64,000 bases of DNA from Isoetes taiwanensis (taxonomy: Eukaryota; Streptophyta; Lycopodiopsida; Isoetales; Isoetaceae), in contig JAJEKV010000039.1 in the NCBI GenBank assembly GCA_021234155.1, forward strand, positions 9,749,077 to 9,813,076, in the 5' to 3' direction. A model generated the notes under the pieces. The model had not been told where the DNA came from and did not search any database. It saw nothing but the letters and a program-made list of their open reading frames with translations. Positions 10,100 through 21,097 of the stretch are shown piece after piece (position 1 is the first letter of the stretch; each line of letters opens with the position of its first letter). Made by a program: the position numbers and the translations under genes.

Positions 10100-10953
10100 A
10101 AATGATGCTGTCCGCAGCATCGTGGGTCTCCCCACCTTGGGATCAACCTAACCTGCAACAACTTGATACATACGATTACTACTCTAATTCCTACACATTT
10201 ATTAAAATTACCTTAAGGTAATATTTTTATGACATTATCACATTATTATATTATAGAATAACTTATCAATTCGCAACATTACTAACAGATTACTCCAAAA
10301 TTCACTTAACATTACAATTAAGTTTATCAAAATTTAAAATTAACGTCCGAGGTACTCTTCATTCCTTGCAACACATTCCAACAAAATTTGTGTTGCAAGT
10401 CTTCGTAGCCCGACCTCCTTGCCCTCCGGAGCGCTCTACTGGCCTGCAGGTCGACACTACGTTAGTACCATTTAATTATTAATTAAAATTTTTGGTTATA
10501 TGGTGACCACCCCACCTATCTACATGAATGCATGGCTAATCTCCCGGCGTAGGAAGAGGGTGAATCTTCCATTATGGCCGCGGAGACAGCGCCTATATGC
10601 CCATATGCCGCTCATGCCTACACCTCTAGTTGCCCAGCGTGGAGGATATCCTTCTCGCGTGGGGGGCGCGAAGGATAGATTCCTCCTATCAAAGCATATA
10701 TGGGGCTAAAGGTGCTTTCCCTATCAATGCATTCCTTCATGACCTCCTTTCTCTCGAGGTCGTCTACTTCCGTGGGACAGAAGTAGACTTTCTAATCTAC
10801 CTTCCACTTGCCCAAGCGGAAACGCGGTCATGCCTACATTGACATCACACCACGCCCTAGAGATCACCGTAGTGGTCCCATCATCGGTAACAGCGCATGC
10901 GACCCATACTAAGCGTAGGTTGCATGCGTAGATTAATCTTAACTACACAAGAA
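10100..10953. other. Retroelement 3' non-coding region
   Basis: Between the chromodomain stop and the polypurine tract. I see no coding or second element here. Only short open frames are present. Confidence 0.5.
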
Positions 10954-12534
10954 TTAACCTACACAAATCGACATGCCTGAGCCGATTTCTTCGGAGATGA
11001 CCTTGCCGTCCCATTGCTCCATAAACTGTGGATACTGCTTTACTAAATCTTTCTTAAGTACCCACGTCGCGTCTTCCACTGGTAAGTGTTTCCACTTGAC
11101 CAAATACTGGAGGAATTCTGATCTCCTCGTTTTCTTGAAAGCTTTATCAAGAATCAATTTCGAACTATTTCCAATTTGTTCCTCCGTCATTTCCAACAAC
11201 GTTGGCGAATCCAAGACTTCGCCCGGATTTGGGGTATGCTTCTTCAAACAAACTCACGTGGAAGACCTTATGAATCTTTAGGTGTCTTTGGCAAGTCTAG
11301 CTTGTAGGCTTGATTACCTACTTTCTCAACTATTCTGAAAGGTCCAGCCCACCTTGGAGCAAGCTTCTTGCAATTGCCGATCCCGAGCCACCGCTTCACC
11401 TTAATCTTGAGCCAAACATCATCTCCAACTTTGAACTCTCTTACTGTTCGATGCTTGTCGGGCGATGCTCTTCTCGACGACTTCTTGCTGCTAGCAAGAT
11501 ACCCTCGAATCTCTTCCACAAGCTGCCGCGATATCCGTCAACATCCGGCGCGAAACTTCCACTTTTGACACGGGGTTGTGCCCGATTAATGCCGAGTTAA
11601 ACTGGCGAAGCCGTGAATTGATCATAAACGGCGACATTTGGGATGATTCCTGCTTGGTGCTATTGTATGCAAACTCCACCAAGTGAATAAATTCTTCCCA
11701 CATACTTTGCTTATTCCGGATATAGTTTCAGTAGCATGTCCTCTAAAATTCTCGTTGGTCCGCTCCGTCGGCCATCCGTCGGGGATGGTATGCGCGTGCT
11801 CATGGATAGCTTCGTGCGGATCGTCGCCAAAGAGGTCTTGCCAAAGGCTCATGAACCGGATCCCGCCGGAGATGATCTCCTTGGCATGCCATGAAGCCCG
11901 AAGATCTCTTTGGTGAAGAGCTTTCTTTGTATCCATATTTGTATCAGTGAGTTACGCAAGGCACAAAATGTGCCATCTTCGACAACTTGTCGACCACTAC
12001 CATCAAGGCATCCTTGCCTCTCGCTGTTCTTGGGAGTCCTGTGATAAAATCCATGCTGATTACCTCCCACTTAGCGTTTGGCACCGCTAATGGCTCTAAT
12101 GCCCCTGGGATTGAAGCTGCTCCGCCTCGGCGTCTGGCATAGTGACATTCCTTGATGTAGCGAGCTATTTGCTTCTTCATTCCTGGCCAATAATAGCTGC
12201 TGCGCACTTTGAAATATGTTTTCATGAATCCCGCATGGCCAGCTATTGGGCTGTTGTGCGTGTCATGGAGGATCAACCTCCTTACACCTGATGATTCGCA
12301 CGCACAACTTGTTCTTATGGTATAACAGGTTGCCTTCCTTCTTATAATGCTTGAAGGCCTCCCGCTCTTTATCTGTTCTAGCCTCCTTAGAAAGGCTTGC
12401 CCATACTTCCCTGAAATCCACATCCGTTGGCAAGGACTCTTCAATCCTCTTACCAAAGTCGCTGGAGAGCGTCGAAATTGCATTGCAATGCACTCTAGTT
12501 GTCGGGGATGCCTTGAAAGTTTATCTGCTACCAC
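10954..12534 (-). pseudogene. Integrase with C-terminal chromodomain, frameshifted
   Basis: From right to left: the RNase H-integrase linker (VVADKLSRHP), the zinc-binding region (HDTHNSPIAGHAGFMK to WPGMKKQIARYIKECH, with the last Cys of the HHCC set apparently lost), the catalytic core (WEVISMDFITGLP, then LMVVVDKLSKMAHFVP) and a later core segment (LVEFAYNSTKQESSQMSPF). Then come the C-terminal GPFRIVEKVGNQAYKLDLP barrel and a chromodomain (FLQYLVKWKHLPVEDATW). The chromodomain places it among chromoviruses, whose chromodomains bind modified histone H3. Coding is split over frames at 11944-12534, 11491-11936, 11268-11519 and 10954-11247. Integrase and chromodomain identity are certain. Function is unlikely as assembled. 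Confidence 0.9.
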
Positions 12535-13973
12535 ATTGAGCTTCCCGGCTTGTAGACTATATCAAAGTCATATTCTTCGAGGAACTCCATCCATCTCCTC
12601 ATTTGCCTCAGTTAAGGTGTGGTTGGGTGAATACATATTGGGAGGCTCGATGGTCGGTATCCAATTGGAACTTCCTTCCCAAGAGATAATGCCTCCATAT
12701 TCTTAATGCCCCGACAACCGCAAGCAACTCGATGCGTCGTTGGGTAGCGTCTCGGCGTCGTTCATCTTCCGGAATCATACGCTACCACACGCTCTTCTTG
12801 CATAAGCACCGCACCTGTAGCTATCTTACTGCGTGATCTGTTGCTACAAGCTTATCTTTCTCCGGTCCGGCGGGGGTTAAAGACGGGGCTGTTGTTAAAG
12901 CTTCCTTCAACAATTCAAACCCCTTTTGGGCTTTCTTGTGCCAATGCTCTACCCAATCTTTCACCTTCTCGCCCTCGTCAGTCTGTTAACAGGGGCTGCT
13001 ATCTTAGCAAAGTTCTTCACGAACTTCAGAGTACCGCTAGGCCGAGGAAACTTACGACTTCATGCACGTTCTTCGGGTAGGCAAATGAATGGCGGCTTCA
13101 ATCTTTGCAGATCCGCCGAGATGCCTTCTTTGAGATCACATGACCTAGATACTCCACTTTCTCTATTTGCGGCGGCACCCGACAACTTGGCGCATAACCG
13201 GTGCCTCTTCAACTTCTCCAACTCTCTTCTCAAGTGTTGTAATGCGTGCTCTTCAAGGGATCTGCTATACACCAAAATGTCATCAAAGAAAACAATCACA
13301 AAGGTGTCCGGGAACTCCTCGAAGATATCGGTTCATGAGCCTCATGAACGTTATGGGGCATTTGATAAGCGAAAAAGGCATTACCGTGAACTCATAATGC
13401 CCATACCGCGTTAGAAGGCGGTCTTATGGATATCTTCTTCCTTTATCGATCTGATGATAACCTCGACCTTAAAAGTCGATTTTGAGAAGATCTTTGCACC
13501 TTGGAGCTGATCCATCAAGTCGCCCTCGATCTTGGAAGCACATACTTGTTCTTGATGGTGTGCTTATTCAACTGTCTATAGTCTATGCACATCCTCAAAG
13601 ATCCATCCTTCTTCTTGACAAAAGAATGGGCGCTCCAAAAGCGGCGAGACACTAGGTCTAATGAAACCTAGGTCGAAAGCAGCTCCCCGTGAATCGCTTC
13701 TTCAGCTCGGCAACTCTCGTTGTCATTCTATATGGAGCCTTGCTTGTTGGCTTTTGTTCGGTTCGAAAGTGCTATCTCGCACTCGACTCCCCTATAAGGA
13801 GGGAGCTGCTTGATCTCATCTGGAAAGAGATCGTGGAACTCCGTGATCAACTTAGCTACTTGTTTCGGCAACTTGCTGAGCACCTTGTCTTCTTTGCTTC
13901 CTTCCGACTCCGGCTCTCTAATCTCAAGCTTGAAGATGTATGCCACTTGCTCACTCTTGATGCTCTTGAACAC
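12500..13973 (-). pseudogene. Reverse transcriptase and RNase H, frameshifted
   Basis: RT starts after the protease with FHDLFPDEIKQLPPYRGVE (ORF 13973-13728) and ends with the active-site segment [13 protein letters not shown] (in 13299-13060). RNase H follows with ATDHA, LLAVVGALRIWRHYLLG, TDHRASQY and EFLEEYDFDIVYKPG between about 12890 and 12530. The FFDD form of the YxDD box is normal in plant chromoviruses. Several frame changes and stops break the domain. Confidence 0.88.
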
Positions 13974-14340
13974 CGTTTAGAGGACATACACTGCATGATG
14001 GGAACAACTTCCTTACCTGTTATCTCAATGACCTTGCCGTCGGGCGTTGGGAAGGTCACCTTCCGCTTTCCACAGTCGATAATGGCCCCTGCTGGCCCAA
14101 GGTACTCCATTCCTATGATCAAGTCATACTTTCCAATGCCCATTACTTCTGCTCCCATCCGGATATTAATTCACGGCAAGTCGATGTCGGTTAATTCTCT
14201 TGCCCGCCGTCTGCCTTACTGCACCACTTGCTAAAACAACGGGTCTTGGCTTTGACTTTAGCGGCTTCAACTTCAACATTTGAACCATTCTGGGGGATGC
14301 AAAGTTATGGCTACGTCCTGAGTCTATCAAGACTATGAAG
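13974..14340 (-). pseudogene. Retroviral-type aspartic protease
   Basis: The catalytic DSG triad is encoded at 14316-14324 within FIVLIDSGRSHNFASP. It is followed by the second-half strand segment YDLIIGMEYLGPAGAIIDC and a KVTFP strand (ORF 14158-13856). The order relative to the Gag zinc knuckle and RT is correct for Ty3/Gypsy. It is frameshifted between the two halves. Confidence 0.85.
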
Positions 14341-14408
14341 GACTTAGCTTTAGCCTTCCCTACTGTGGAAATTACCTTATACTGGCTCTCTGCTTGCTTG
14401 CTCAGTAT

Positions 14409-15753
14409 CTATTGCGGCAAAGATGTGACACTCACCACGAATGTAGTCGCGGGCCTCTTCGCCGCCGCCGTCCGAACAGCGCCCCAATCTCCCAACTCTG
14501 CTAGAGCTGCACTCATGACGTAGGGACAGTTTGCTGTCCTATGGCCTGGCTGGAAGCACCTGAAGCCAAAGTGCTTTTCTATGCACTCCTGCCTCTTTTC
14601 CTTGGGCATCGCTTGCAAAAAGGATTGCACTGCTTTGGAGTAGTTTGACCTCTCCTGCTTGTCCTTAAAGGACACTGCTTCTTCTCTTTGCTTCCCCCGG
14701 TTCCCACCATATGGGGCTCTATTTGGACTGGACTGGCTGCCACAGGGCTATAGCTTCTCGTCGCCTTGCCTTTCTCTGGAAGTACTGGCCGCTTGTGCCC
14801 GCTATTACGAGGTCCGACCCCGCAAGCTTATAGCCTTGATTAAAGCTGATCATTTGTCCTAGGGTTTATTGCCCTCACAAACTTGCGGATCTCCTCATTC
14901 AGCCCCTCAATATAGCTTTCTCTTCGCATGCTTCTCTCCCAACCGGCACATCAGACCTTAGCCTCATGAATTCCTCGTATATTTCTGAACTAATTTGTTG
15001 CCTTGCCGCAACCTGTAAAACTGTTGCATCATCTTTGGACTTATGTTCCCTCGGGCGTAATGGCTTTGAAGGCTTTAGCAAACTTCCCGAACTTACAAGC
15101 ATCCCCGCTTAAGCCGTGTGCCTTTGCATAACCCTTCCACCAAATCCGGCGGCTCCTTTCAAGTTGGCTGTTGCAACTCTGCCTTTGTCCTTATCCTTCA
15201 TGCCATAAGCATTTCCATTTTCGCTCATTTCATCCAGCCATGCCTCTGCTTCCAATCGACCTGTTCTCCCCGAATCGTTTTCGATTCGGGCCTTCCATAC
15301 GTTGCCCGGTCGCGGAATCTACCTTCTTACGGTAGTCGGAGGCCACGGTATCTCTTTTGTCGCCCCTCCGGGGTGTTCCTCTGCCTTCCATCCATTTCGT
15401 TTCACGAGCTGTTCTTCCTCTTCCTCAGTGAGTCGAGTCGAACTTGAGTCGGGAAGATTCGGGACTGGGGATCTCCTTCTCTTGCTCCTCTTCTTGTCCC
15501 TTCCTTCCCTCCGAGCAACGGCCCGAGCATTGCCCACCGAACCCACTCCTGCTTGCGCGGACAGTAATGCCTTTATCTGCTCCAGGTCTGTCCTCATCTG
15601 CGCTATCTCCTCCTCTCCGGGGTCATGGGTTCCCTATCTTCAAATAGGTTCCTTTGCGAGGGGTGGTGCGGGCGGGTTTGCTCTTCTATAAGGTCTCGCA
15701 GGTTGTCGTTCCCCCTGCGTTTAGGCCTCCGGCTGCATACACAAGCAATTCAT
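14409..15753 (-). pseudogene. Gag
   Basis: Minus-strand segments include an N-terminal TDLEQIKALLSAQAG helix and an Arg/Lys-rich linker (15319-15597). A capsid-like YEEFMRLRSDVPVG segment follows, then GLNEEIRKFVRAINP near 14860-14910, typical of plant Gypsy Gag. Last is a nucleocapsid knuckle near 14540-14600 (RCFQPGHRTANCP). The knuckle keeps C-x4-H-x4-C but lacks the usual first Cys. The likely start is the ATG at 15753. Frames change several times. Confidence 0.8.
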
Positions 15754-15913
15754 GGCTATATGATGGGTTTCATTTGTTCTCTTGCATTGTTTATGTTTGT
15801 TGGTGCAATTGTGGGGCAAAATACATCAACAAAACATTTAAAGTGCGGCAGAATTGTATTTATATATCATATAATATTTTAGATACAAAAAGTCTCCGGG
15901 ATCAAGAGTCTAA

Positions 15914-17434
15914 CTAGTCTTGAAATCGCCGGTAAGACGGGTTGTCTTCAAGAAACTTCTTAACTTGGGCCGTCCCTACCGGTGACCCAAGTTTCGATGA
16001 TGCTTGCTGACGAGCCTCCTGGATGGCTCTCACCGGGTCTTCTACCCTCGCGTCGGATGTAAGGGCCGCGATCCACGCTAATCTCGCCGGCGTCGGTGGG
16101 GATGGCGGTCGAAGAGGTCGAGTGCCATGGCCCTCTTGACTAAAACAAAGCATAGTCGACATTTGTTGCTATTCGAGCATGCCCGCCGAGCACGAGAGTG
16201 CAATCAGCATGAACACTCCTTCTTAAGCCTGCGGGACTGAACTTGCGGTGAATTACGCTATTCTCCCATCCATCGGCAGCGGCAAGTAGTACACGGCGAC
16301 ACTGTCGTTGTGTGTCGCCGAAGCTTCTCCGCTTGTTTGGCCTCCAGCTCTGTGCCGCTCGGCGTACTCGTCGACCTCAACTTCAGTGAGCTCCCTGTAG
16401 TCTTCAATTGTGCGGTCGAGCCTCCCCGAGGTCGATTACTTCTCTCTTTTGGCGGGGGTGATATCGAAGGACCGGCATTAGGATGCTCGTGGTCTTCCCA
16501 CGGATCCCCATCTCGTTCTTGGAGGGCGAGGAACTCCTCCTCTGTTGGCAGCTCCTTTCGTCCATCAATTGCCCGATCTTCTTTGTAGGCACGGATATCG
16601 GAGGTCGTCTCCCCTGTGTAGGTGTCGGACTCCCTCACTTGAAGCGGGAAGTCTGAGGCTCCCCGGACGATGAAGTCGTCCATGTTGGTCTGCCGCGGTG
16701 GTGGAGCAGATTCGTCCAACCTGAGCTCCCCTCCTCGCATTCGGGGAAGGTTACGGATGTGAGGAGTAGATACTCCTCTCCGTCGATGATGATAGGGGCT
16801 AGGCTTGTGATGCCTAGGCAGTGGGGGAGCAACTCGATGCCCCTGCTGCTCTCGCCGAAATTGATCAGCTCCTGCTCTCCTTGGCGCCGTTCTTGATGCG
16901 AAGTCGAAGCTCAGGTGTATCCTTCGCCGTCGTCCAGGCTCTTCTTCATCCTCTCTTGCTTCTGTTCCTGTTGATCTTTGCAACAACATCGCTCTTCCTT
17001 CTTACCTTTGCTATGGGGTCTACCTCCATCGGAGGGATAGAGGTTGCCCCCATCGGGTTCTACCGGCGATTGGGATAAGAAGATGGCTAGGGGCGTGTAA
17101 AGAGAAGTACTTGGTCCTGTTGGCTGTCAGGACCATGTAGTCGGGCAGCCTTTGCGCCTTGTTAGTCAAGTACTTGGCGATGTTGGGGACATCGCCCAAG
17201 GCTGCTTGAAGGGACGGGCGGGGGACGAAGTATCCTATGCAAGGGGGGACTTGGACAAGGCAGGGTCCTACCCTAGCCTGAAATTCTGCTAGCACTGCCT
17301 ATATCTTTGGGGTTGCATTTAGCGTAGCTTGGATGTCAATTTCTTTCACAAAGACTTGGAAGATGTCGTTGACATGCGCCGATGGCACATGGGCATCGGC
17401 GCTACCACCATCGCCTGAAATCAGCAGTGGCCAT
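15914..17434 (-). pseudogene. Unknown gene B upstream of gag
   Basis: Begins at ATG 17434 (MATADFRR), 115-122 bp downstream of a TATAAATA box, and runs in changing frames to a stop at 15914 (ending SYRRFQD). Protein-like segments include HVNDIFQVFVKEIDIQATL, IAKYLTNKAQRLPDYMVL, APIIIDGEEYLLLTSVTFPE and a charged region (ELPTEEEFLALQERDGD). No domain is recognised. It lies directly after the histone-like gene A on the same strand and shares its promoter layout of two dyads plus a TATA box. The two may have been acquired or amplified together. Short resemblances to histone H2A/H2B words are too weak to use. Confidence 0.45.
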
Positions 17435-17548
17435 TGATCTAGCAAGGAAGGGAGTATCAAACGGATGCAGAAGCGCCTCAGGGAGCTGAAAGATCGCCTA
17501 AGCAGTGTGGGGCAAATTTGCAGGGTACCAATTGAGAAATGGGGAACT

Positions 17549-17556
17549 TATTTATA
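17549..17556 (-). promoter_or_regulatory. TATA box of gene B
   Basis: The minus strand reads CTATAAATAAG, the plant TATA consensus, about 115 bp before the first ATG of gene B. Gene A has the same arrangement. Confidence 0.6.
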
Positions 17557-17735
17557 GAAAAGGGGAAAACCCTAATTTTTGGACGACTTAGAATTTACTG
17601 AGATTAGGCAATTCTAACCTATTAAGTGATGCAATTGCAAGTTTGACGTATATTTCTAGGGTTTGAGCATGCTAAGGAGAGCTACTGAACCTATTATGCA
17701 ATTTGGAGATCATTTGGTGATGAAATGGTGCGGGG

Positions 17736-17799
17736 GTCTCCACGTTGTTTGACCCGATTTCTAAAATGTAGAAATCTGTCCTGGCGCGACGTGTGAGAC
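17736..17799. promoter_or_regulatory. Large dyad, gene B upstream copy 1
   Basis: Nested inverted repeat: outer GTCTC...GTGAGAC, inner GATTTCTA...TAGAAATC. It is one of four related copies, two upstream of gene A and two upstream of gene B. Confidence 0.75.
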
Positions 17800-17933
17800 A
17801 TGGGTCCTATTGGGCTAGGGTTTCTTAATTTAGGTGATCTAAGGCTGTAATTCCACTAAACTCATCGAGTTAGGCAGAATTGACCCCTTACTTGGTCGAT
17901 TTGAAGTCGCTTTTTGGGCATTTTTTGGGCATG

Positions 17934-17997
17934 GTCTCACACGTTTGCCAAGCCCGATTTCTAAAATGTAGAAATCGTCCGGCGCGACGTGTGAGAC
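17934..17997. promoter_or_regulatory. Large dyad, gene B upstream copy 2
   Basis: The outer arms GTCTCACACGT/ACGTGTGAGAC are perfect here. The inner arms are GATTTCTA/TAGAAATC. It lies between the stop of gene A and the TATA box of gene B. Confidence 0.8.
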
Positions 17998-18140
17998 ATC
18001 GTCTCAATTTTGCTCAAAACTCTAATTTAATTAAAACAAAAGCTAGGGATCGATATCTTGACCTATTTAAACAAGGTTTGACACTTTATTTACACAAAAT
18101 TTTCTTTATATTAACAAAATTTTCCAGTTATTTACAAAAC

Positions 18141-19439
18141 TCAAGGTCGTTCACCCTTGATGTGCACGGCAAGATACATATCCTCGCCTCATGAGGGTAA
18201 CCCTCTTCGCATGCACCGTGCGGCCGTTGAATCTTCAAAATGCTTTTACTATGTGCGCCGGCCGCCTCTTGTAAACACAAAGACAGACAAATGCATGGCC
18301 ACGCGCATGTACGTGTTGTATTCTTGGATGACTTCGCGGACCAAACGCTGGAACGGCGCCCGGGGAATCGAGTTCAGAACTCTTTCGGAAGTGGCGGATC
18401 TCCTTGAGTGCCCCTGTCTTCCAGCTTCTTCTTTTTTGCTCCGCTTCTTCCCTCGGGTGCTCGGGGAGGCTTGGGCTTTGGTGGAGGGGGGATTAATGCG
18501 GCTCTTCCGTCGGTGTCGCCTTCAATCGTCCTCACCACGTGCTCTGGTAATAGGCATTGTAGGCCTCCCACTTTGCCATATACGGCGTTGTGCTCCACGA
18601 TCCTCTTACGATAGACCTTTAGGGGTCTATCACATATGCTTCGTTTAGGCCGTGGGGCCTTGACCCTATCCCCGTCGGGAGCGGTGGGGGCTCGCCACTG
18701 TCCGGCCTCCCTCCCGCTCTTTGGGCATGCGCTCACGGGACCTCTTCCTCTACGACCGGGGGCTTTGAAGAGCTTGCCCCGTCTGCGCCCGGCACGTAGT
18801 CTCCATCCGAGTCGTCGGTGGTGGGCGGGGTCTCCCCTCCCGATGGCTCGTTGATGACGGGACCTTCGGCTCGCTTCCCGACCTTTACCAGCTTCCTCTT
18901 GCCTGCCTTTACGGCTTTGGCCCTCCTCTTCTTGGGTCCGCTGGCTGTAGTCGGGTCGTCTTCCCGACTCTTTGTCCTCTGCTCCCGGCGGCGCTCCTTG
19001 GCTTCGTACTTGTGGACGAAGCGTGCGAGGTCGGCCTCTTCTTCCGGGGTGAGTTCCGGCGGCTGCTGCTCCTCTCTTCCCTGCTCCTCCTGCAGGTGGA
19101 TCTCAGCCTGGGGTTGTTCTTGGGCTGTTGATGGGTCCGCCTGTTCCCTCTGCTCCTCCTGTGGGTTGGCGTCCCCCTGGTGTTGCTCCTGCTGCTGCCC
19201 GCTTCCTGCCTCCTGCCGTGCAATTTCGTCGAGGATCTCGTTCATGACGTCTGGCCGGTCGTCCTCCAAGAGTTCTGTGTGGTCGCTCCGGTCCGACCCT
19301 GCTTCCTCACTCGACGAAGATTCGTCGTTGTGGAGAAGGCGTTCCCGAAGAATCCTGTGAAAGAGGCCGGATCATTGGCGGCTGGAGGATCCGGCTTGGC
19401 TAGGCTTCCTTGCGATGTACCGCCCGTGCGGGCCATCAT
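18141..19439 (-). pseudogene. Histone H3 variant with very long tail, inside the LTR element (gene A)
   Basis: The last 90 codons (18420-18141) match histone H3 from helix alphaN to the C terminus: ALKEIRHFRKSSEL, then PFQRLVREV, a helix-2 LCLQEAAGAH, FEDST, HAKRVTLM and a final KGERP. The spacing between these blocks is close to canonical. ALKEIRHF and the IP-PF segment resemble CENH3. The first residues are MMART, as H3 and CENH3 start with ART. In between is a tail of about 340 residues, first Gln/Glu-rich (QQQEQHQ, EEQGREEQQ), then Lys/Arg-rich (KKRRAKAVKAGKRKL), then acidic (TTDDSDGDYVPG). At least five frame changes break it as assembled. A TATA box and two dyads lie upstream. Family identity is certain. 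Its origin (host gene captured by the element) and present function are inference. Confidence 0.85.
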
Positions 19440-19537
19440 CTTACGGTTTGTCGATCGGAGCTAAGCGCCAGAAGATCGCCTTGACAGCACGAGCGAAGTT
19501 CTAGGGGAGAACAGAAAAAATGGGAGGGGTCTGGTTC

Positions 19538-19545
19538 TATTTATA
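19538..19545 (-). promoter_or_regulatory. TATA box of gene A
   Basis: The minus strand reads CCCTATAAATAGAACC, a near-perfect plant TATA box about 100 bp upstream of the MMART start. Confidence 0.65.
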
Positions 19546-19620
19546 GGGCCAATTTTAGGTCAACTTTTAAACTACCTTTTTGGGTTGTCTAAAGCGCCTA
19601 AAAACACCTAATTAAGCAAG

Positions 19621-19672
19621 GTCTCACACGTTGCGCCCAGCCCGATTCCTAGAATCTAGAAACGTGTGAGAC
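19621..19672. promoter_or_regulatory. Large dyad, gene A upstream copy 1
   Basis: A shortened copy of the dyad family. The outer GTCTCACACGT/ACGTGTGAG arms are kept and part of the right inner arm is deleted. Confidence 0.7.
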
Positions 19673-19793
19673 ATGGTGGGGCCCACTATTAAATTAACAT
19701 GTAACATGCTAAATCTACTAATTCTTAGCTTAATTTTAGAATTATCAAGGTATTTTACTGTAATTTACAACTTTTTTGGTGTCAAAGCTGAAT

Positions 19794-19860
19794 GTCTCGC
19801 ACGTTGCGCCCAGCCCGATTTCTAGAATGTAGAAATCTGTCCTGGCGCGACGTGTGAGAC
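19794..19860. promoter_or_regulatory. Large dyad, gene A upstream copy 2
   Basis: A full copy with arms in three tiers: GTCTCGCACGT/ACGTGTGAGAC, GCGCC/GGCGC and GATTTCTA/TAGAAATC around a 5-nt loop. Confidence 0.8.
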
Positions 19861-19887
19861 CACCCTACTTTTTGGATGTTGGCTCAT

Positions 19888-21097
19888 CAATTTTAGTCTT
19901 TTTACGTTTCTATTCATTTTAACTGTTACTAGCTTAGCATAAACTACAAAAATGAGAAAAAATTTTCTCATTTTTCAAAGTTTGAGGATCCTATCAAGTT
20001 AGTGCTACTGGGAACATGGCCAGTGCTTTGCTCTTGGTCTCCAAGAACATAGCTCTTGCAGAAACAAATATCTATATTCTGGATTAAATCTCAGGTTATA
20101 TATGACATTGAGATGGTTGCAACCAGTCAAAAACACCTGCACAAAGATGACGTGGATACAAATTGGTTAAACATAGGCCAATTCATGGGAGCCCATAAAC
20201 TGTTTAAACTAAATTGTCATGATTCACTTACTAACATTCATTGTATTTCTGCTAGATTACATGAGGAGTCTTAGCAGAGACTTTGGCACTTCAGTTGAGC
20301 CAGCAGAGTATGAGGTTGTTCCTGTGACGTAGGCTGGTACATGACATCTGATACACACATGACATGTGGGCCGAGAGCGTCGTGAGGCACCACAAATATA
20401 GACATAGTTGACATACCTGACGAGGAATTAGACTGGGCAATGGAATTTTGCAGAAGTACATACTTAATGCATCAGCTATGGTGGTTTATGGAAATTAATA
20501 GCAGGGGAATGACAGACCAACAGTTTGAGTTTTATAGGGAATGTTATTACCATCATAGGGGACTGGCAGATGCATATGGAACCTTAATTATTCTGATGTC
20601 AACCACCAATGCAGACAGGTTGATCATTGAGCTGAACTGGGGAGATGGCAGAACTCTTGTACTTCAACCAAACTTCCAAGCTCAATTTGATTTTCTACAC
20701 TCCTATCACTTTCACACAACTCATCTCAACATCCAAAATCAGTGACCTGTACCTATCCCTTTTTGGCTTGGATCAGACTTACATATAACTTTTACAGCCC
20801 ATTAACATCTACATTTTTCTGCAGGAATTGAGCTGATATAAGTGTGTACTGGGGCTGCCTACATATTAAGCTGCAGCACACCACATACTTCATTTTCTTC
20901 TACAGTTAGTTATTTACTGTTCTTGCTAGCATATAACACTATTATGTGTTTACAGCAGCACCTATCTCATTTGGATTTATTTGCACGTTTTATTATGAGT
21001 AGCTTATTTATAAAGGCTCACTCAATATGTTGTACCTTTTTCTATAATTAATGGAAAAAACCCCATTCACTCAAAAAAAAAAAAAAAAAAAAAAAAA
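19888..21097 (+). mobile_element. Retroposed plus-strand transcript with poly(A)
   Basis: A run of 25 A ends at 21097, immediately before GCTCATACGATACC. The same six bases GCTCAT occur at 19882-19887, so the segment looks like a poly(A)-ended insertion with a short target duplication, placed in the leader of the LTR element. Its strand is opposite to the host element. It carries the open frame at 20398-20745. Confidence 0.45.
20398..20745 (+). CDS. Unknown protein, C-terminal part
   Basis: The frame is open from 20386 and could start at ATG 20440. It encodes an acidic DIPDEELDWAM lead-in followed by MHQLWWFMEINSRGM, FYRECYYHHRGLADAYGTL and LIIELNWGDGRTLVLQPN, ending at 20745. The composition is that of a folded protein. 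I recognise no family. The poly(A) run 330 bp downstream on the same strand suggests it was retroposed as mRNA. A second open frame at 20056-20274 may be an upstream part in another frame. Confidence 0.4.
   Translation: MDIVDIPDEELDWAMEFCRSTYLMHQLWWFMEINSRGMTDQQFEFYRECYYHHRGLADAYGTLIILMSTTNADRLIIELNWGDGRTLVLQPNFQAQFDFLHSYHFHTTHLNIQNQ

Noticed and set aside
13060-13299. FFDD instead of YxDD as an unusual RT active site
   Set aside because: VFFDDIL-type spelling is common in plant chromovirus RT.
16258-17434. Gene B as a histone H2A or H2B relative
   Set aside because: Short words such as VNDIF and KYLTNKAQRL resemble H2B/H2A, but the expected helices and spacing are missing. The resemblance may be chance.
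18818-19360. Plus-strand 180-codon frame
   Set aside because: Shadow of the long histone tail on the other strand. Composition is Ser/Arg/Leu with no domain.
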